A stretch of 64,000 nt of DNA, taken from contig NZ_LAQT01000001.1 in assembly GCF_001294205.1 (NCBI RefSeq), positions 1-64,000 on the forward strand. Reading direction: 5' to 3'. Origin of the DNA: Amantichitinum ursilacus. Its GTDB lineage: Bacteria; Pseudomonadota; Gammaproteobacteria; Burkholderiales; Chitinibacteraceae. Positions 8,456 to 16,915 of this stretch are shown here, piece after piece. The notes beneath the pieces are model-generated. The model was given only the letters and a program-made list of their open reading frames with translations, was not told the DNA's origin and did no database searches. Both the position numbers and the translations under genes were made by a program. The stretch's first letter is position 1. Every line of letters starts with the position of its first letter.

Positions 8456-9274
8456 ATGAAAACGACGCTGCTTGCTGCCTTGCTGGCCACCGCGCTTATC
8501 CCCGCCATTGCCATGGCCGACCGGCTGGATGACATCAAAAAGGCGGGCGTGCTGCGCGTTGCCGCGTTTGATGGCAACCCGCCGTTTGGGTTTGTCGATG
8601 AAAAAACCCACAAGATCGTCGGTCTGGATGTGGATTACGCCAACGAAGTGGCCAAGCGCCTGGGCGTCAAGCTCGAAATTACGCCCACCAATCCGGCCAA
8701 CCGCATTCCGCTGCTGGCGGCCAACAAAGTGGATCTGGTGTTTGCCAATTTCACCATCACCGATGAGCGCGCCAAAGTCATCGATTTCAGCGTGCCGTAC
8801 TTCGCCTCGGGCCAGCAGTTTCTGGCGAAGAAGGGCACGTTAAAGAACCCGCAGCAAATCACCAGCCTGCGTGTGGGCGCGGACAAGGGCACCACCATGG
8901 AAGCCACGCTGCGCCAGAAATACCCGAGCGCGCAGGTGGTGCTGTTTGATGACACCCCGTTTGCGCTGGCCGCGTTGCGCAATGGCAATGTGCAGGCGAT
9001 TACGCAGGATGGCTCCAAACTGGTGGCGATTCTGGGCGCGTTGCCGGACAAGGATAAGTACGAAATCCCACCGTTCTCGATTTCAGAAGAACTGGAAGGC
9101 GTGGGCGTGCCCAAGGGCGAGACGCGTCTGGTGGCGTTTCTGAATGACACGTTGCACGACCTCGAAAAAACCGGCTCGGCGCAGACCATTTATGACCGCT
9201 GGTTTGGCCCGACCACCAAAGCGCCGCTGCCGCGTCTGTTCAAGATTGGCGATGCGCATATCCGCGCCGAATAA
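8456..9274 (+). CDS. Polar amino-acid ABC transporter substrate-binding protein
   Basis: A 272-residue periplasmic binding protein of the SBP_bac_3 type. The signal peptide is MKTTLLAALLATALIPAIAMA, and the mature protein starts DRLDDIKKAGVLRVAAFDGNPPFGF. The family ligand motifs are present: GLDVDYANEVAKRLG, NRIPLLAANKVDLVFANFTITDERAKVIDFS, and a C-terminal Arg/Asp lobe. It binds an amino acid or similar small polar solute. Two permease genes follow at once, so the three form one operon; no ATP-binding gene is linked. Good start context (GGAAAAAACGATC before ATG). Confidence 0.92.
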   Translation: MKTTLLAALLATALIPAIAMADRLDDIKKAGVLRVAAFDGNPPFGFVDEKTHKIVGLDVDYANEVAKRLGVKLEITPTNPANRIPLLAANKVDLVFANFTITDERAKVIDFSVPYFASGQQFLAKKGTLKNPQQITSLRVGADKGTTMEATLRQKYPSAQVVLFDDTPFALAALRNGNVQAITQDGSKLVAILGALPDKDKYEIPPFSISEELEGVGVPKGETRLVAFLNDTLHDLEKTGSAQTIYDRWFGPTTKAPLPRLFKIGDAHIRAE

Positions 9275-9286
9275 GGTCAGCCCGAC

Positions 9287-9982
9287 ATGACTGCAATTGC
9301 ATGGCTGGACCGGCCGTATCTGCTGTTGTTAGGCCATGGTCTGGCCGTGACGATTGTGCTGGCGGCGGTGTGCGTTACGTTGGCGCTGGCGTTGGGTTTT
9401 GCGCTGGCGCTGGCGGGGCGGCACCGCTGGGGGCTGCCGTTAACGCATGCGTATACGGCGGCGTTTCGCAATACGCCGTTGTTGCTGCAACTGTTTTTCT
9501 GGTACTTCGGCGCGATGGCCTTGCTGCCCGAAGCGGCGCGTGTATGGCTGAACAGCCCGCACGCCTTGTGGCCCACGCCCGAAACGCTGGCGGCCACGCT
9601 GGGCCTTACCCTGTATACCGCCGCCTATTTTGCCGAAGACATCCGCGCCGGTTTGCGCGGTGTACCGGCGGGGCAATGGGAAGCGGCGTTGGCCATCGGT
9701 TTGCGTCCGGCGCAGGCGTTCCGCTTTGTGGTGCTGCCGCAAGCACTGCGCATTTCCGCGCCCGCGCTGATCGGCCAGATCATGAATGCGGTCAAAAATT
9801 CTTCGTTGACCATGGCGATTGGCATGGCCGAGCTGTCCTACACCTCGCGCCAGGTGGAATCCGCCACCTTCAAGACCTTCCAGGCGTTTGGCTTTGCCAC
9901 GCTGGGCTATGTGCTGTTGATTGTATTGATCGAAACCGGCTGGCAAATCTGGCGTCGGCAAAGGCCCGTATGGACGCGTTAA
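9287..9982 (+). CDS. Amino-acid ABC transporter permease, first subunit
   Basis: A 231-residue inner-membrane permease of the HisM/GltJ type, with about five hydrophobic segments. The N-terminal helix is LLLLGHGLAVTIVLAAVCVTLA; FRNTPLLLQLFFWYFG is the classical start of this family's permease domain, and the EAA loop reads GQWEAALAIGLRPAQAFRFVVLPQALR. It starts 12 bp after the binding protein and overlaps the next permease by 13 bp, so heterodimer subunits are translated together. Substrate class follows the binding protein. Confidence 0.92.
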   Translation: MTAIAWLDRPYLLLLGHGLAVTIVLAAVCVTLALALGFALALAGRHRWGLPLTHAYTAAFRNTPLLLQLFFWYFGAMALLPEAARVWLNSPHALWPTPETLAATLGLTLYTAAYFAEDIRAGLRGVPAGQWEAALAIGLRPAQAFRFVVLPQALRISAPALIGQIMNAVKNSSLTMAIGMAELSYTSRQVESATFKTFQAFGFATLGYVLLIVLIETGWQIWRRQRPVWTR

Positions 9983-10662
9983 GCAGCTGGGATGTCATCA
10001 AAAACAATCTACCGTGGTTGCTGTGGGGCGCTTGGCCCGACGGCCCATTGGGTGGGCTGGCGCTGACCGTGGTGCTGGCGGCGGGCTCGGCGCTGGGCTC
10101 GGCGGTGCTGGGCCTGGCGCTCGGTATTTTGCTGGCGGTGCTGCGCGGCGTGCCGCGCCATGCCTTGCTGGGTACGCTGGCGTTCCTGCGCGCCATTCCG
10201 GTGTTGATGCTGATTTTCTGGGTGTATTTTTTGCTGCCGATCTGCCTGCATATCGACGTGCCAGGCGTGTGGTCGGTGATGTGCGCGCTCACGCTGATCA
10301 GCGCCGCGTATCTGGCGCACGCGGTGTATGCCGGCATCGAGGGCATCAGCAAAGGCCAGTGGGAAGCCGCATTGGCGACCGGCCTGACGCACTGGCAAAC
10401 GCTGCGGCTGGTGATTTTGCCGCAGGCACTGCGCATGATGGCGCCGTCGTTTATTAACCAGTGGGTCACGCTGATCAAGGATACGTCGCTGGCGTATATC
10501 GTCGGCGTGGGCGAGCTGGCGATGGTGACCGCGCAAGTGAGCAATCGCGTGATGATTTATCCGGCGCAACTGTTTTTGTTTGCTGGCGTTTTGTATTTTG
10601 CGCTGTGCCAGGGCGTCACTTGGGCCGGTAACCGCGTCGCTAAAACTGCGTGGCAGTCATAG
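9970..10662 (+). CDS. Amino-acid ABC transporter permease, second subunit
   Basis: A 230-residue permease of the HisQ/GltK type: LALTVVLAAGSALGSAVLGLALGILLAV as an early helix, FLRAIPVLMLIFWVYFLLP, and the EAA loop GQWEAALATGLTHWQTLRLVILPQALR. The ATG at 9970 lies within the end of the preceding gene. The stop TAG (10660-10662) is formed by the first bases of a palindromic module (CATAGGGTGGG), so the present C-terminus KTAWQS may have been set by insertion of that repeat. No ATPase gene follows; the array of repeats begins instead, so the transporter must borrow an ATP-binding subunit from elsewhere. Confidence 0.92.
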   Translation: MDALSSWDVIKNNLPWLLWGAWPDGPLGGLALTVVLAAGSALGSAVLGLALGILLAVLRGVPRHALLGTLAFLRAIPVLMLIFWVYFLLPICLHIDVPGVWSVMCALTLISAAYLAHAVYAGIEGISKGQWEAALATGLTHWQTLRLVILPQALRMMAPSFINQWVTLIKDTSLAYIVGVGELAMVTAQVSNRVMIYPAQLFLFAGVLYFALCQGVTWAGNRVAKTAWQS

Positions 10663-11125
10663 GGTGGGACTAGTCCCACCATTCAAAGACCCTGATTAGC
10701 AGGCAACCGTACGCGTTTTGCTTATCGGCTTTGATGGGTGGGTCATGACCCACCCTATGCAATTCAAAGAACGCGTGGTCATAGGGTGGGACTAGTCCCA
10801 CCATTCAAAGACCCTGATTAGCAGGCAACCGTACGCGTTTTGCTTATCGGCTTTGATGGGTGGGTCATGACCCACCCTATGCAATTCAAAGAACGCGTGG
10901 TCATAGGGTGGGACTAGTCCCACCATTCAAAGGCGCTAATCAGCACGCGACCGTATGCGTTTTGCTCATCCGCTTTAACTGGTGGGTCATGACCCACCCT
11001 ATGCAATTCAAAGAACGCATAGTCATAGGGTGGGACTAGATCCACCATTCAAAGACGCTAATCAGCACGCGACCGTATGCGTTTTGCTCATCCGCTTTAA
11101 CTGGTGGGTCACGACCCACCCTATG
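10658..11125. repeat. Four tandem 122-bp units, each a bipalindromic module
   Basis: Four units start at 10658, 10780, 10902 and 11024, exactly 122 bp apart. Each has a 102-bp module (hairpin GGTGGGACTAGTCCCACC near its left end, hairpin GGTGGGTCATGACCCACC near its right end, outer ends CATAGGGTGGG / CCCACCCTATG) and, in the first three, a 20-bp linker beginning CAATTCAAAGAACGC. Units 1 and 2 are virtually identical; 3 and 4 share a different internal version. This suggests stepwise tandem amplification. The array lies between an ABC permease stop and the stop of a convergent TetR gene. No ORF of note lies inside. Confidence 0.93.
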
Positions 11126-11127
11126 CA

Positions 11128-11760
11128 TCACGCGGCGTAGCCAGCCAGGAACATGCGCACGGCTGGCGCGACAATATCCTCCAGCGTCTCGCCACGCTGC
11201 ACCGCTTGCGCATCGCCATCCAGCAGGTAATACGGCCCCAGCGTGCAGAGATTGATGAACTGCACGGTGGCGATCTGCACATTGCCGATGCGCAGCGCGC
11301 CACGTTCATGCAGCGCCGAAAAATAGCGCAGCAGCGGATAGCGCAGCTGGTCGTTTAAATGCGCTACCACCTCATCCAGCGCCGCCAGTTTGTTTTTATG
11401 CGCAATCACCAGCCGCGTCAGCGCCAGGCCGCGTGCGCCGGTGGCGCTGAGCGCAATATGGCGCGCCGCTGCATCCAGCACGGCCGCAGGTTCGGCATCC
11501 AGATCCAGCAGATCGGTCAGCCGCTCGGCAAATGTGCCGTAGCCGCGCAATAACGACGCGCGCAGCAAGCCTTCCTTACCCCCAAAATTTCGGTAAATGG
11601 TGTGCTTGGCCACACCCGCCGCCTTGGCAATGCCCTCCAGGCTGGCGGCTTCAAAGCCTTTGGCGATGAACTCGTCGGTGGCGACGTCCACCAGCATGGC
11701 GTGGCGTTCCGCCTGCGTGGCGGCGCTGGGGCGTCCGGGCGATACAACGGTTTTTTGCAT
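11128..11760 (-). CDS. TetR-family repressor
   Basis: A 210-residue TetR/AcrR-type regulator. The HTH lies at about residues 20-65: ERHAMLVDVATDEFIAKGF, then AASLEGIAKAAGVAKHTIYR and the typical NFGGKEGLLRASL. The C-terminal half is the helical ligand and dimer domain. It diverges from an MFS transporter gene with a perfect 20-bp palindrome between them, the usual layout for a repressor of its neighbour. Its stop is three bases from the end of the 122-bp array. Confidence 0.92.
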   Translation of the reverse strand: MQKTVVSPGRPSAATQAERHAMLVDVATDEFIAKGFEAASLEGIAKAAGVAKHTIYRNFGGKEGLLRASLLRGYGTFAERLTDLLDLDAEPAAVLDAAARHIALSATGARGLALTRLVIAHKNKLAALDEVVAHLNDQLRYPLLRYFSALHERGALRIGNVQIATVQFINLCTLGPYYLLDGDAQAVQRGETLEDIVAPAVRMFLAGYAA

Positions 11761-11894
11761 GTGCGGTGCTTCCAGCTCGGGCCGAGATGCGCCTAAGCGA
11801 TTGATAGGACTGCGCTTTCTGGTCTAAGCGCGCCAGAAAGTTATAAATATAACAAATCAGTATTTAAAAACAGTTCAATGGCTCGATAGATTAT

Positions 11895-11914
11895 ATGGAA
11901 CGACAGCGTTCCAT
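11895..11914. promoter_or_regulatory. Candidate TetR operator palindrome
   Basis: ATGGAACGACAGCGTTCCAT: two perfect 8-bp arms around a 4-bp spacer, flanked by AT-rich DNA that looks like a promoter (ATAAATATAACAAATCAG upstream at about 11842). It lies 135 bp upstream of the TetR start and 77 bp upstream of the MFS start. Size and symmetry fit operators of the TetR family. Confidence 0.6.
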
Positions 11915-11990
11915 TAAATATCACCGGCAACGCTGCAAACCAACTCCACCGGGATCATGCCATGCAAACGACGTTTTTCAAGGCTTTATC

Positions 11991-13355
11991 ATGAACGCGC
12001 CGCAATTGTCCTTTAACGCCGCCGCGCCGCAGCACGCCGCCAGCGGCCCGCATGCATGGCTGTTTGGCCGTGGCCCTACCTGGCGCGCGTTCAGCTTGCT
12101 CACTCTATTAATGCTGTTCGATTTTGCCGATCGCATGATCATCGCCGCGCTGTTGCCCGCCATCAAAGCCGAATGGCATATCAGCGATGCGCAAGCCGGT
12201 TTGCTCAACTCGGTGCTGACGCTGGGCATGATTGTGTTTGCCTTCCCTACCTCGCTGGTCATCGACCGCTGGAGCCGCGTTAAAACCGCCAGCCTGATGG
12301 GCGCAATCTGGAGCATCGCCAGCGCGCTCGGCGGTCTGGCGGGCAGCTTTGGTCAACTGGCCAGCGCACGCGCCGCCGTCGGCCTGGGGGAGGCCGGTTA
12401 TGCGCCGGCCGCGTATTCGTGGATTGCCGCAGCGTTTCCGCAACGTCGGCGCCAGTTTGCCATGGGCCTGTTTACCGCTGGCGCGCCGATCGGCATGGCG
12501 TTGGGGGTGGCGGCGGGTGGTTATATCGCCACGCATTACGGCTGGCGCCATGCCTTTGGCGTGGTGGCTTTGCCGGGCCTGGTGGTGGCGGCGCTGTTGT
12601 TCAAGGCGCGCGATTATCACCATGCCGATGTCAGCGTCAGCAGCACGCAAACGCCCGCCGACTGGCGGCGCGCCATCCTGCGCACGCCGTCTTTGCTGGC
12701 GGCCTATGTGCACACGGCGATGGGCATGCTGCAGTGGGTGCCGGTGTTCTACTTTCTGCCGACGTATTTCAACCGCCTGGCCGGTTTGCCGGTGCAACGC
12801 GCGTCGTTGCTGACGGGGGGCTTGATGTTGTTGCCGGTGCTGGGCTCGCCGTTGGGTGGCTGGATTATGGATCAGCTGAGTGCGCGCTATGTACGCAGCA
12901 AAATCGGCTTTGCCGCCATCACGGGCGGGATTTCCACCGTGCTGTATCTGGCCGCCTTTAGCCTGGCGTTAAGCTGGCAGCAGCAATACGCGCTGATGGT
13001 GCTGGCCACGCTGATCGGCTCCACCGGCAGCACCGCCGCGCTGAGCATGACGCAAGAGCTGGTCCACCCCGGCGCGCGGGCGTTCTCGGGGACTTGCGCG
13101 GTGGTGTCGGCCGCCGTGCTGGGCTCGCTGCCGGGGCCGTTTCTGACCGGCCTGGCTTCGGATCATTTTGGCCTGGGCGTGGCGCTGACCGGCGTCACCG
13201 GCATCGCAGGCGCATTGGCGCTGGCGTCGCTGTACGTGGCGTGGCGGCATTACCCGGCGGATTTAAGCCGCAACGCCGGGCTGGGCGTGATCGCGCTGAG
13301 CACTGGCCCCGACATTGCGCCCCCCGCCGGCGCAAACATCGCACCGGCGGCCTGA
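11991..13355 (+). CDS. Major facilitator superfamily transporter
   Basis: A 454-residue inner-membrane carrier with about 12 hydrophobic segments. Seen: an early acidic/aromatic helix TLLMLFDFADRMIIAALLP, the loop motif IDRWSRVKTASLMGAIWS between TM2 and TM3, GEAGYAPAAYSWIAAAFP in TM4, and a second-half repeat after AIL RTPSLL. It resembles sugar-phosphate/anion or aromatic-acid MFS carriers (ACS-like, DFADR motif), so uptake is as likely as efflux. Start chosen at ATG 11991; an in-frame ATG at 11895 lies inside the palindromic operator and gives a hydrophilic extension without homology. Probably controlled by the divergent TetR. Confidence 0.88.
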   Translation: MNAPQLSFNAAAPQHAASGPHAWLFGRGPTWRAFSLLTLLMLFDFADRMIIAALLPAIKAEWHISDAQAGLLNSVLTLGMIVFAFPTSLVIDRWSRVKTASLMGAIWSIASALGGLAGSFGQLASARAAVGLGEAGYAPAAYSWIAAAFPQRRRQFAMGLFTAGAPIGMALGVAAGGYIATHYGWRHAFGVVALPGLVVAALLFKARDYHHADVSVSSTQTPADWRRAILRTPSLLAAYVHTAMGMLQWVPVFYFLPTYFNRLAGLPVQRASLLTGGLMLLPVLGSPLGGWIMDQLSARYVRSKIGFAAITGGISTVLYLAAFSLALSWQQQYALMVLATLIGSTGSTAALSMTQELVHPGARAFSGTCAVVSAAVLGSLPGPFLTGLASDHFGLGVALTGVTGIAGALALASLYVAWRHYPADLSRNAGLGVIALSTGPDIAPPAGANIAPAA

Positions 13356-13486
13356 TCCCGCACCGCGTTTCTTTTTCCCTTTAATTCCACAGTCGCTTGT
13401 CTGCCTTGTGCCCCGCGCACGAGCGGGGACGGCTGTGCCTTGTAAAGCCGTACTTCTTTCAATCTGACGCAATCAGGAGCAAGACC

Positions 13487-14434
13487 ATGAGCACGATTAC
13501 CGTACATAAAGTCGCTGGCCGCATCGGCGCAGAAATCCGTGGCGTACAACTTGGCCGCCATCTGCCCGCCGAGAGCCTGGACGTTATCCATCAAGCCTTG
13601 CTGGCGCACAAAGTGGTGTTTTTTCGTGGCCAGACGCTGGACGACGCCGAGCAACAAGCCTTTGCGCAATTGCTGGGCAAACCGGTGTCGCATCCCACCG
13701 TGCCCACCGTGCAAGGCACCGATTATGTGATGGCATTGGATTCCGCCCACGGTGGTCGCGCCAATGCCTGGCACACCGACATCACCTTTACTGCCGCCTA
13801 CCCGAAAGCGTCGATTTTGCGCGCGGTTAAAGTGCCGGAAAGCGGCGGCGATACCACCTGGGCCAACACGCACACCGCGTATGAAGACCTGCCTCCGCAA
13901 CTACGCGCGCTGGCCGATAGCTTGTGGGCCGTGCACAGCAACGAATTCGACTACACCGCCGCCAATATCAACCCCAAAGACGTGGATGCCGCCGCGCTGA
14001 AGCGCTACAAGGACGTGTTTGCGTCCACCGTGTACGAGACCGAGCATCCGGTGGTGCATGTGCATCCGGAAACCGGCGAGCGCCATCTGTTGCTGGGCCA
14101 GTTCGTCAAGCGCTTTAAAGACCTGAAGCTGACCGAGTTCGCGCCGCTGTACGCCATCCTGCAAAGCTACGTCACGCGGCTGGAAAACACCGTGCGCTGG
14201 CATTGGCAAGCCGGTGATGTGGCGATCTGGGATAACCGCGCCACCCAGCATTACGCCATCAATGATTACGCCGATGCGCATCGCGTAATGCACCGCGTGA
14301 CGGTGGCCGGCACGGTGCCGGTGTCGCTGGATGGCGGCGTCAGCCAGACCACGGTGAAGGGCGCGCCCGCAGCGCCGCAGCCCGATGCGCCCAAGGCCAC
14401 CGCGCCTGCGCAGGCCGAAACCGCCACCGCTTGA
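13487..14434 (+). CDS. TauD/TfdA-type Fe(II)/2-oxoglutarate dioxygenase
   Basis: A 315-residue non-haem iron dioxygenase. Iron ligands are visible: HxD in AWHTDITF (His96, Asp98) and the distal His in TQHYAINDY, with the 2-oxoglutarate Arg in MHRVTVAG. The family hydroxylates taurine, alkyl sulfates, alkyl sulfonates or chlorophenoxy acids next to the heteroatom, releasing sulfite or a similar group. The last 35 residues are a Pro/Ala-rich tail not normal for the family. AGGAGC sits 7 nt before ATG 13487. It is followed by a TonB-dependent receptor, suggesting uptake and cleavage of the same compound. Confidence 0.9.
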   Translation: MSTITVHKVAGRIGAEIRGVQLGRHLPAESLDVIHQALLAHKVVFFRGQTLDDAEQQAFAQLLGKPVSHPTVPTVQGTDYVMALDSAHGGRANAWHTDITFTAAYPKASILRAVKVPESGGDTTWANTHTAYEDLPPQLRALADSLWAVHSNEFDYTAANINPKDVDAAALKRYKDVFASTVYETEHPVVHVHPETGERHLLLGQFVKRFKDLKLTEFAPLYAILQSYVTRLENTVRWHWQAGDVAIWDNRATQHYAINDYADAHRVMHRVTVAGTVPVSLDGGVSQTTVKGAPAAPQPDAPKATAPAQAETATA

Positions 14435-14440
14435 TGCTGA

Positions 14441-14471
14441 CACCCGCCGCGCTGCCACGGCGCGGCGGGTG
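14441..14471. other. GC-rich hairpin between the dioxygenase and receptor genes
   Basis: Perfect 11-bp arms CACCCGCCGCG / CGCGGCGGGTG with a 9-nt loop, 7 bp after the dioxygenase stop. There is no proper T-run (CCGATTTCC follows), so it may act as an mRNA stabiliser or weak attenuator rather than a terminator. Confidence 0.5.
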
Positions 14472-14501
14472 CCGATTTCCTTATCCCGGACACCCGACCC
14501 C

Positions 14502-16865
14502 ATGACCCCACCCCGTTTGATGCCGTTGCCGCTGGCCGCCCTGATCGCCACGCTGGCGGCGCAAGGCGCATTGGCCGACACCTCCACCGCCGTCGCGGCC
14601 AACGCCGGTAGCACGGCCGTTATCGCGCCCGAAGCCACCGTCGAAGCCGTTACCGTGACTGCGCGGCGGCGGCTGGAACAGGCGCAAGACGTGCCCGCGC
14701 CGATCAGCACGCTGAAGGGCAGCACGCTGGAGCAACAACATCTGTATCAGGTGCAGGATTTGCAGCAGTTGCTGCCCAACACCAATGCCGCCTTTATCCA
14801 CGCGCGCCAGTCCAGCCTGGCGGTGCGCGGGCTGGGCAACAATCCGGCCAACGAGGGGCTGGAGGGCAGTGTGGGCGTGGTGCTCGACAATGTGTTTCTG
14901 GGTCGGCCCGGCATGGCGGTGTTTGATCTGCTCGATATTGATCAGCTGGAATTGCTGCGCGGCCCGCAAGGCACGCTGTTTGGCAAGAACACCACGGCAG
15001 GCGTGCTGAATATCAGCAGCAAAGCGCCGTCGTTTACGCCGTCGGCCAGCGTGGACGCCAGCTATGGCAGCCGCAATACGCAGCAATATCACGCGCGCGC
15101 CACCGGCGCGGTCAGCGACAGCACCGCCGTCAGCGCTGCGGTTTATAAAACGCGCGACGACGGTTGGCTAAGCAACCAGAACGACGGGCAAAAACTCAAC
15201 GCCATCGACCGCAGCGGCGCGCGTGCCCAGGTCTTGTGGGTGCCGCACGATGATTTTTCGCTGCGCGTGATTGCCGATTACAACCAGGAAGATTCCACCA
15301 CCGGCACCATGCAGGTTTACGGCCAAGGGCCAGTGGCGCCGGGCAAAAAGCCATGGGCGGTGGCGGCGGCCGCTGCGGGCGCAACCGGCCTGGCCACCGA
15401 CTTTAACAACGCCGACGTCAATATCGACGGCGTGCAGCAAGCAGTGGTGCACCAGGGCGGCTTGTCGGCGGAAGCAACGTGGAATCTGCGCGGCTACACG
15501 CTCACCTCGATTACCGCGTGGCGCAAATGGGATTTCCGCCCGCACAACGATGTGGATTTCAGCAATGCGCCAGGCATGCTCGACGCTGGCTTTGATGTGG
15601 ACGACCAGCAGGTGTCACAAGAATTGCGATTGGCATCGCCCAGCGGCGGCCCGGTCGATTATGTGACCGGCGCGTATTACTTTCACCAGCGCGCCAGCAA
15701 CGTTAATTTCAGTGATTACGGCAGCCAGGCCGATACGTTTCTGGGCACGCCCAACGGCCTGTTCAACAACGTCAGCACGCGCTCGTACGGCCTGGCCGAG
15801 ACCGACAGTTATGCGCTGTTTGGCCAGGCCACCTGGCACGCCACGCAAACGCTGGATCTGACCGCGGGCGTGCGTATCACCACCGAAGACAAATCCGCGC
15901 GCGTCTACCGCGTGGCCCCGGTGGGTGGCGCGCAAGTCAAAGCGCTGGTGGCGGCGCGCAATTTGCCTGCGTATGCAGGTGCTTGGGATTCGGGCGATCT
16001 GAGCGATCGGTCCACCGCGCCGTCGGGCTTGCTGAGCGCGGCGTGGCATCTCACGCCCGATGTGTTGGCTTATGCCACCGTGGCGCATGGCGAAAAATCG
16101 GGCGGCTATAACATCAACGGCGTGGCCGGTGGGCCTAACCTGGGCGCGGATTCTTTGCGCGTCGATCCCGAAAAAGCCGATGACGGCGAATTGGGCATCA
16201 AGAGCGAATGGCTGCAGCACCGCTTGCTGCTTAACGCCAATCTGTATCTGACGCGTGTGACCGGCTACCAGACCAATACTTATCTGACCAACCCGGTTAC
16301 CGGCCTACCGGTGGCGGCAATGACCAATGCGGGCGACGTGCGCAGCAAAGGCATCGAGTTCGACATCAAGGCGGTGCCGCTGCCTGCGTGGCAGATCGGT
16401 CTGAATGGGTCATACAACAGCGCCACCTACGGTTCGTTTACGCGCGCGCCGTGCTCGGCCGAACAACAGGCCACCGGCGCAACCGTGTGCGATCTGTCCG
16501 GCCAGCCGCTCAATGGCGCGCCGCGCTGGATACTTAATCTGGGCAGTAGTTACGAATGGGGTGTCGGCGCGGGCTTGCGCCAATACGCCAGCGCCAATTA
16601 CGGCTGGCGCTCGGGCAGTTATGGCGATTTGTCGGATTCGCAGTATTCGTGGATTCCGGCTTATGGCCTGGCCAATATCGCCACCGGGCTCAAAGGCAAA
16701 CTGGGCAACGGCGACCAGTGGGAGGCGTCGCTGTGGGTAAAGAATCTGTTTGATAAACGCTATGCGCTAACGGTGAACACCGCGCCACTGGCAGGTGGCT
16801 TGTACACCGCTTCGGTGGGCGCGCCGCGCACGCTGGGTGGCACGTTGTTGTATGCATTCAAGTAA
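14502..16865 (+). CDS. TonB-dependent outer-membrane receptor
   Basis: A 787-residue receptor. The signal peptide is MTPPRLMPLPLAALIATLAAQGALA; a TonB-box-like VEAVTVTARR follows, then the plug domain (ISTLKGSTLEQQHLYQVQDLQQLL, LLRGPQGTLFGKNTTAGVLNI) and a 22-strand type barrel with aromatic C-terminus LLYAFK. It imports a ligand across the outer membrane using TonB energy. It follows the TauD-like gene by 67 bp. It is of the fungal-siderophore/pesticin-like general class often annotated for catecholates, but linkage to a dioxygenase points to an organosulfur or similar substrate; that is inference. Confidence 0.92.
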   Translation: MTPPRLMPLPLAALIATLAAQGALADTSTAVAANAGSTAVIAPEATVEAVTVTARRRLEQAQDVPAPISTLKGSTLEQQHLYQVQDLQQLLPNTNAAFIHARQSSLAVRGLGNNPANEGLEGSVGVVLDNVFLGRPGMAVFDLLDIDQLELLRGPQGTLFGKNTTAGVLNISSKAPSFTPSASVDASYGSRNTQQYHARATGAVSDSTAVSAAVYKTRDDGWLSNQNDGQKLNAIDRSGARAQVLWVPHDDFSLRVIADYNQEDSTTGTMQVYGQGPVAPGKKPWAVAAAAAGATGLATDFNNADVNIDGVQQAVVHQGGLSAEATWNLRGYTLTSITAWRKWDFRPHNDVDFSNAPGMLDAGFDVDDQQVSQELRLASPSGGPVDYVTGAYYFHQRASNVNFSDYGSQADTFLGTPNGLFNNVSTRSYGLAETDSYALFGQATWHATQTLDLTAGVRITTEDKSARVYRVAPVGGAQVKALVAARNLPAYAGAWDSGDLSDRSTAPSGLLSAAWHLTPDVLAYATVAHGEKSGGYNINGVAGGPNLGADSLRVDPEKADDGELGIKSEWLQHRLLLNANLYLTRVTGYQTNTYLTNPVTGLPVAAMTNAGDVRSKGIEFDIKAVPLPAWQIGLNGSYNSATYGSFTRAPCSAEQQATGATVCDLSGQPLNGAPRWILNLGSSYEWGVGAGLRQYASANYGWRSGSYGDLSDSQYSWIPAYGLANIATGLKGKLGNGDQWEASLWVKNLFDKRYALTVNTAPLAGGLYTASVGAPRTLGGTLLYAFK

Positions 16866-16915
16866 GGCGGTTGCCGCCATGGCCCGGAACAGAGGACATG
16901 GCGGCGGCAAGCCAT

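Noticed and set aside
10658-11125. CRISPR array, because of regular direct repeats.
   Set aside because: Unit is 122 bp and nearly all repeated; there are no short repeats with unique spacers and no cas genes.
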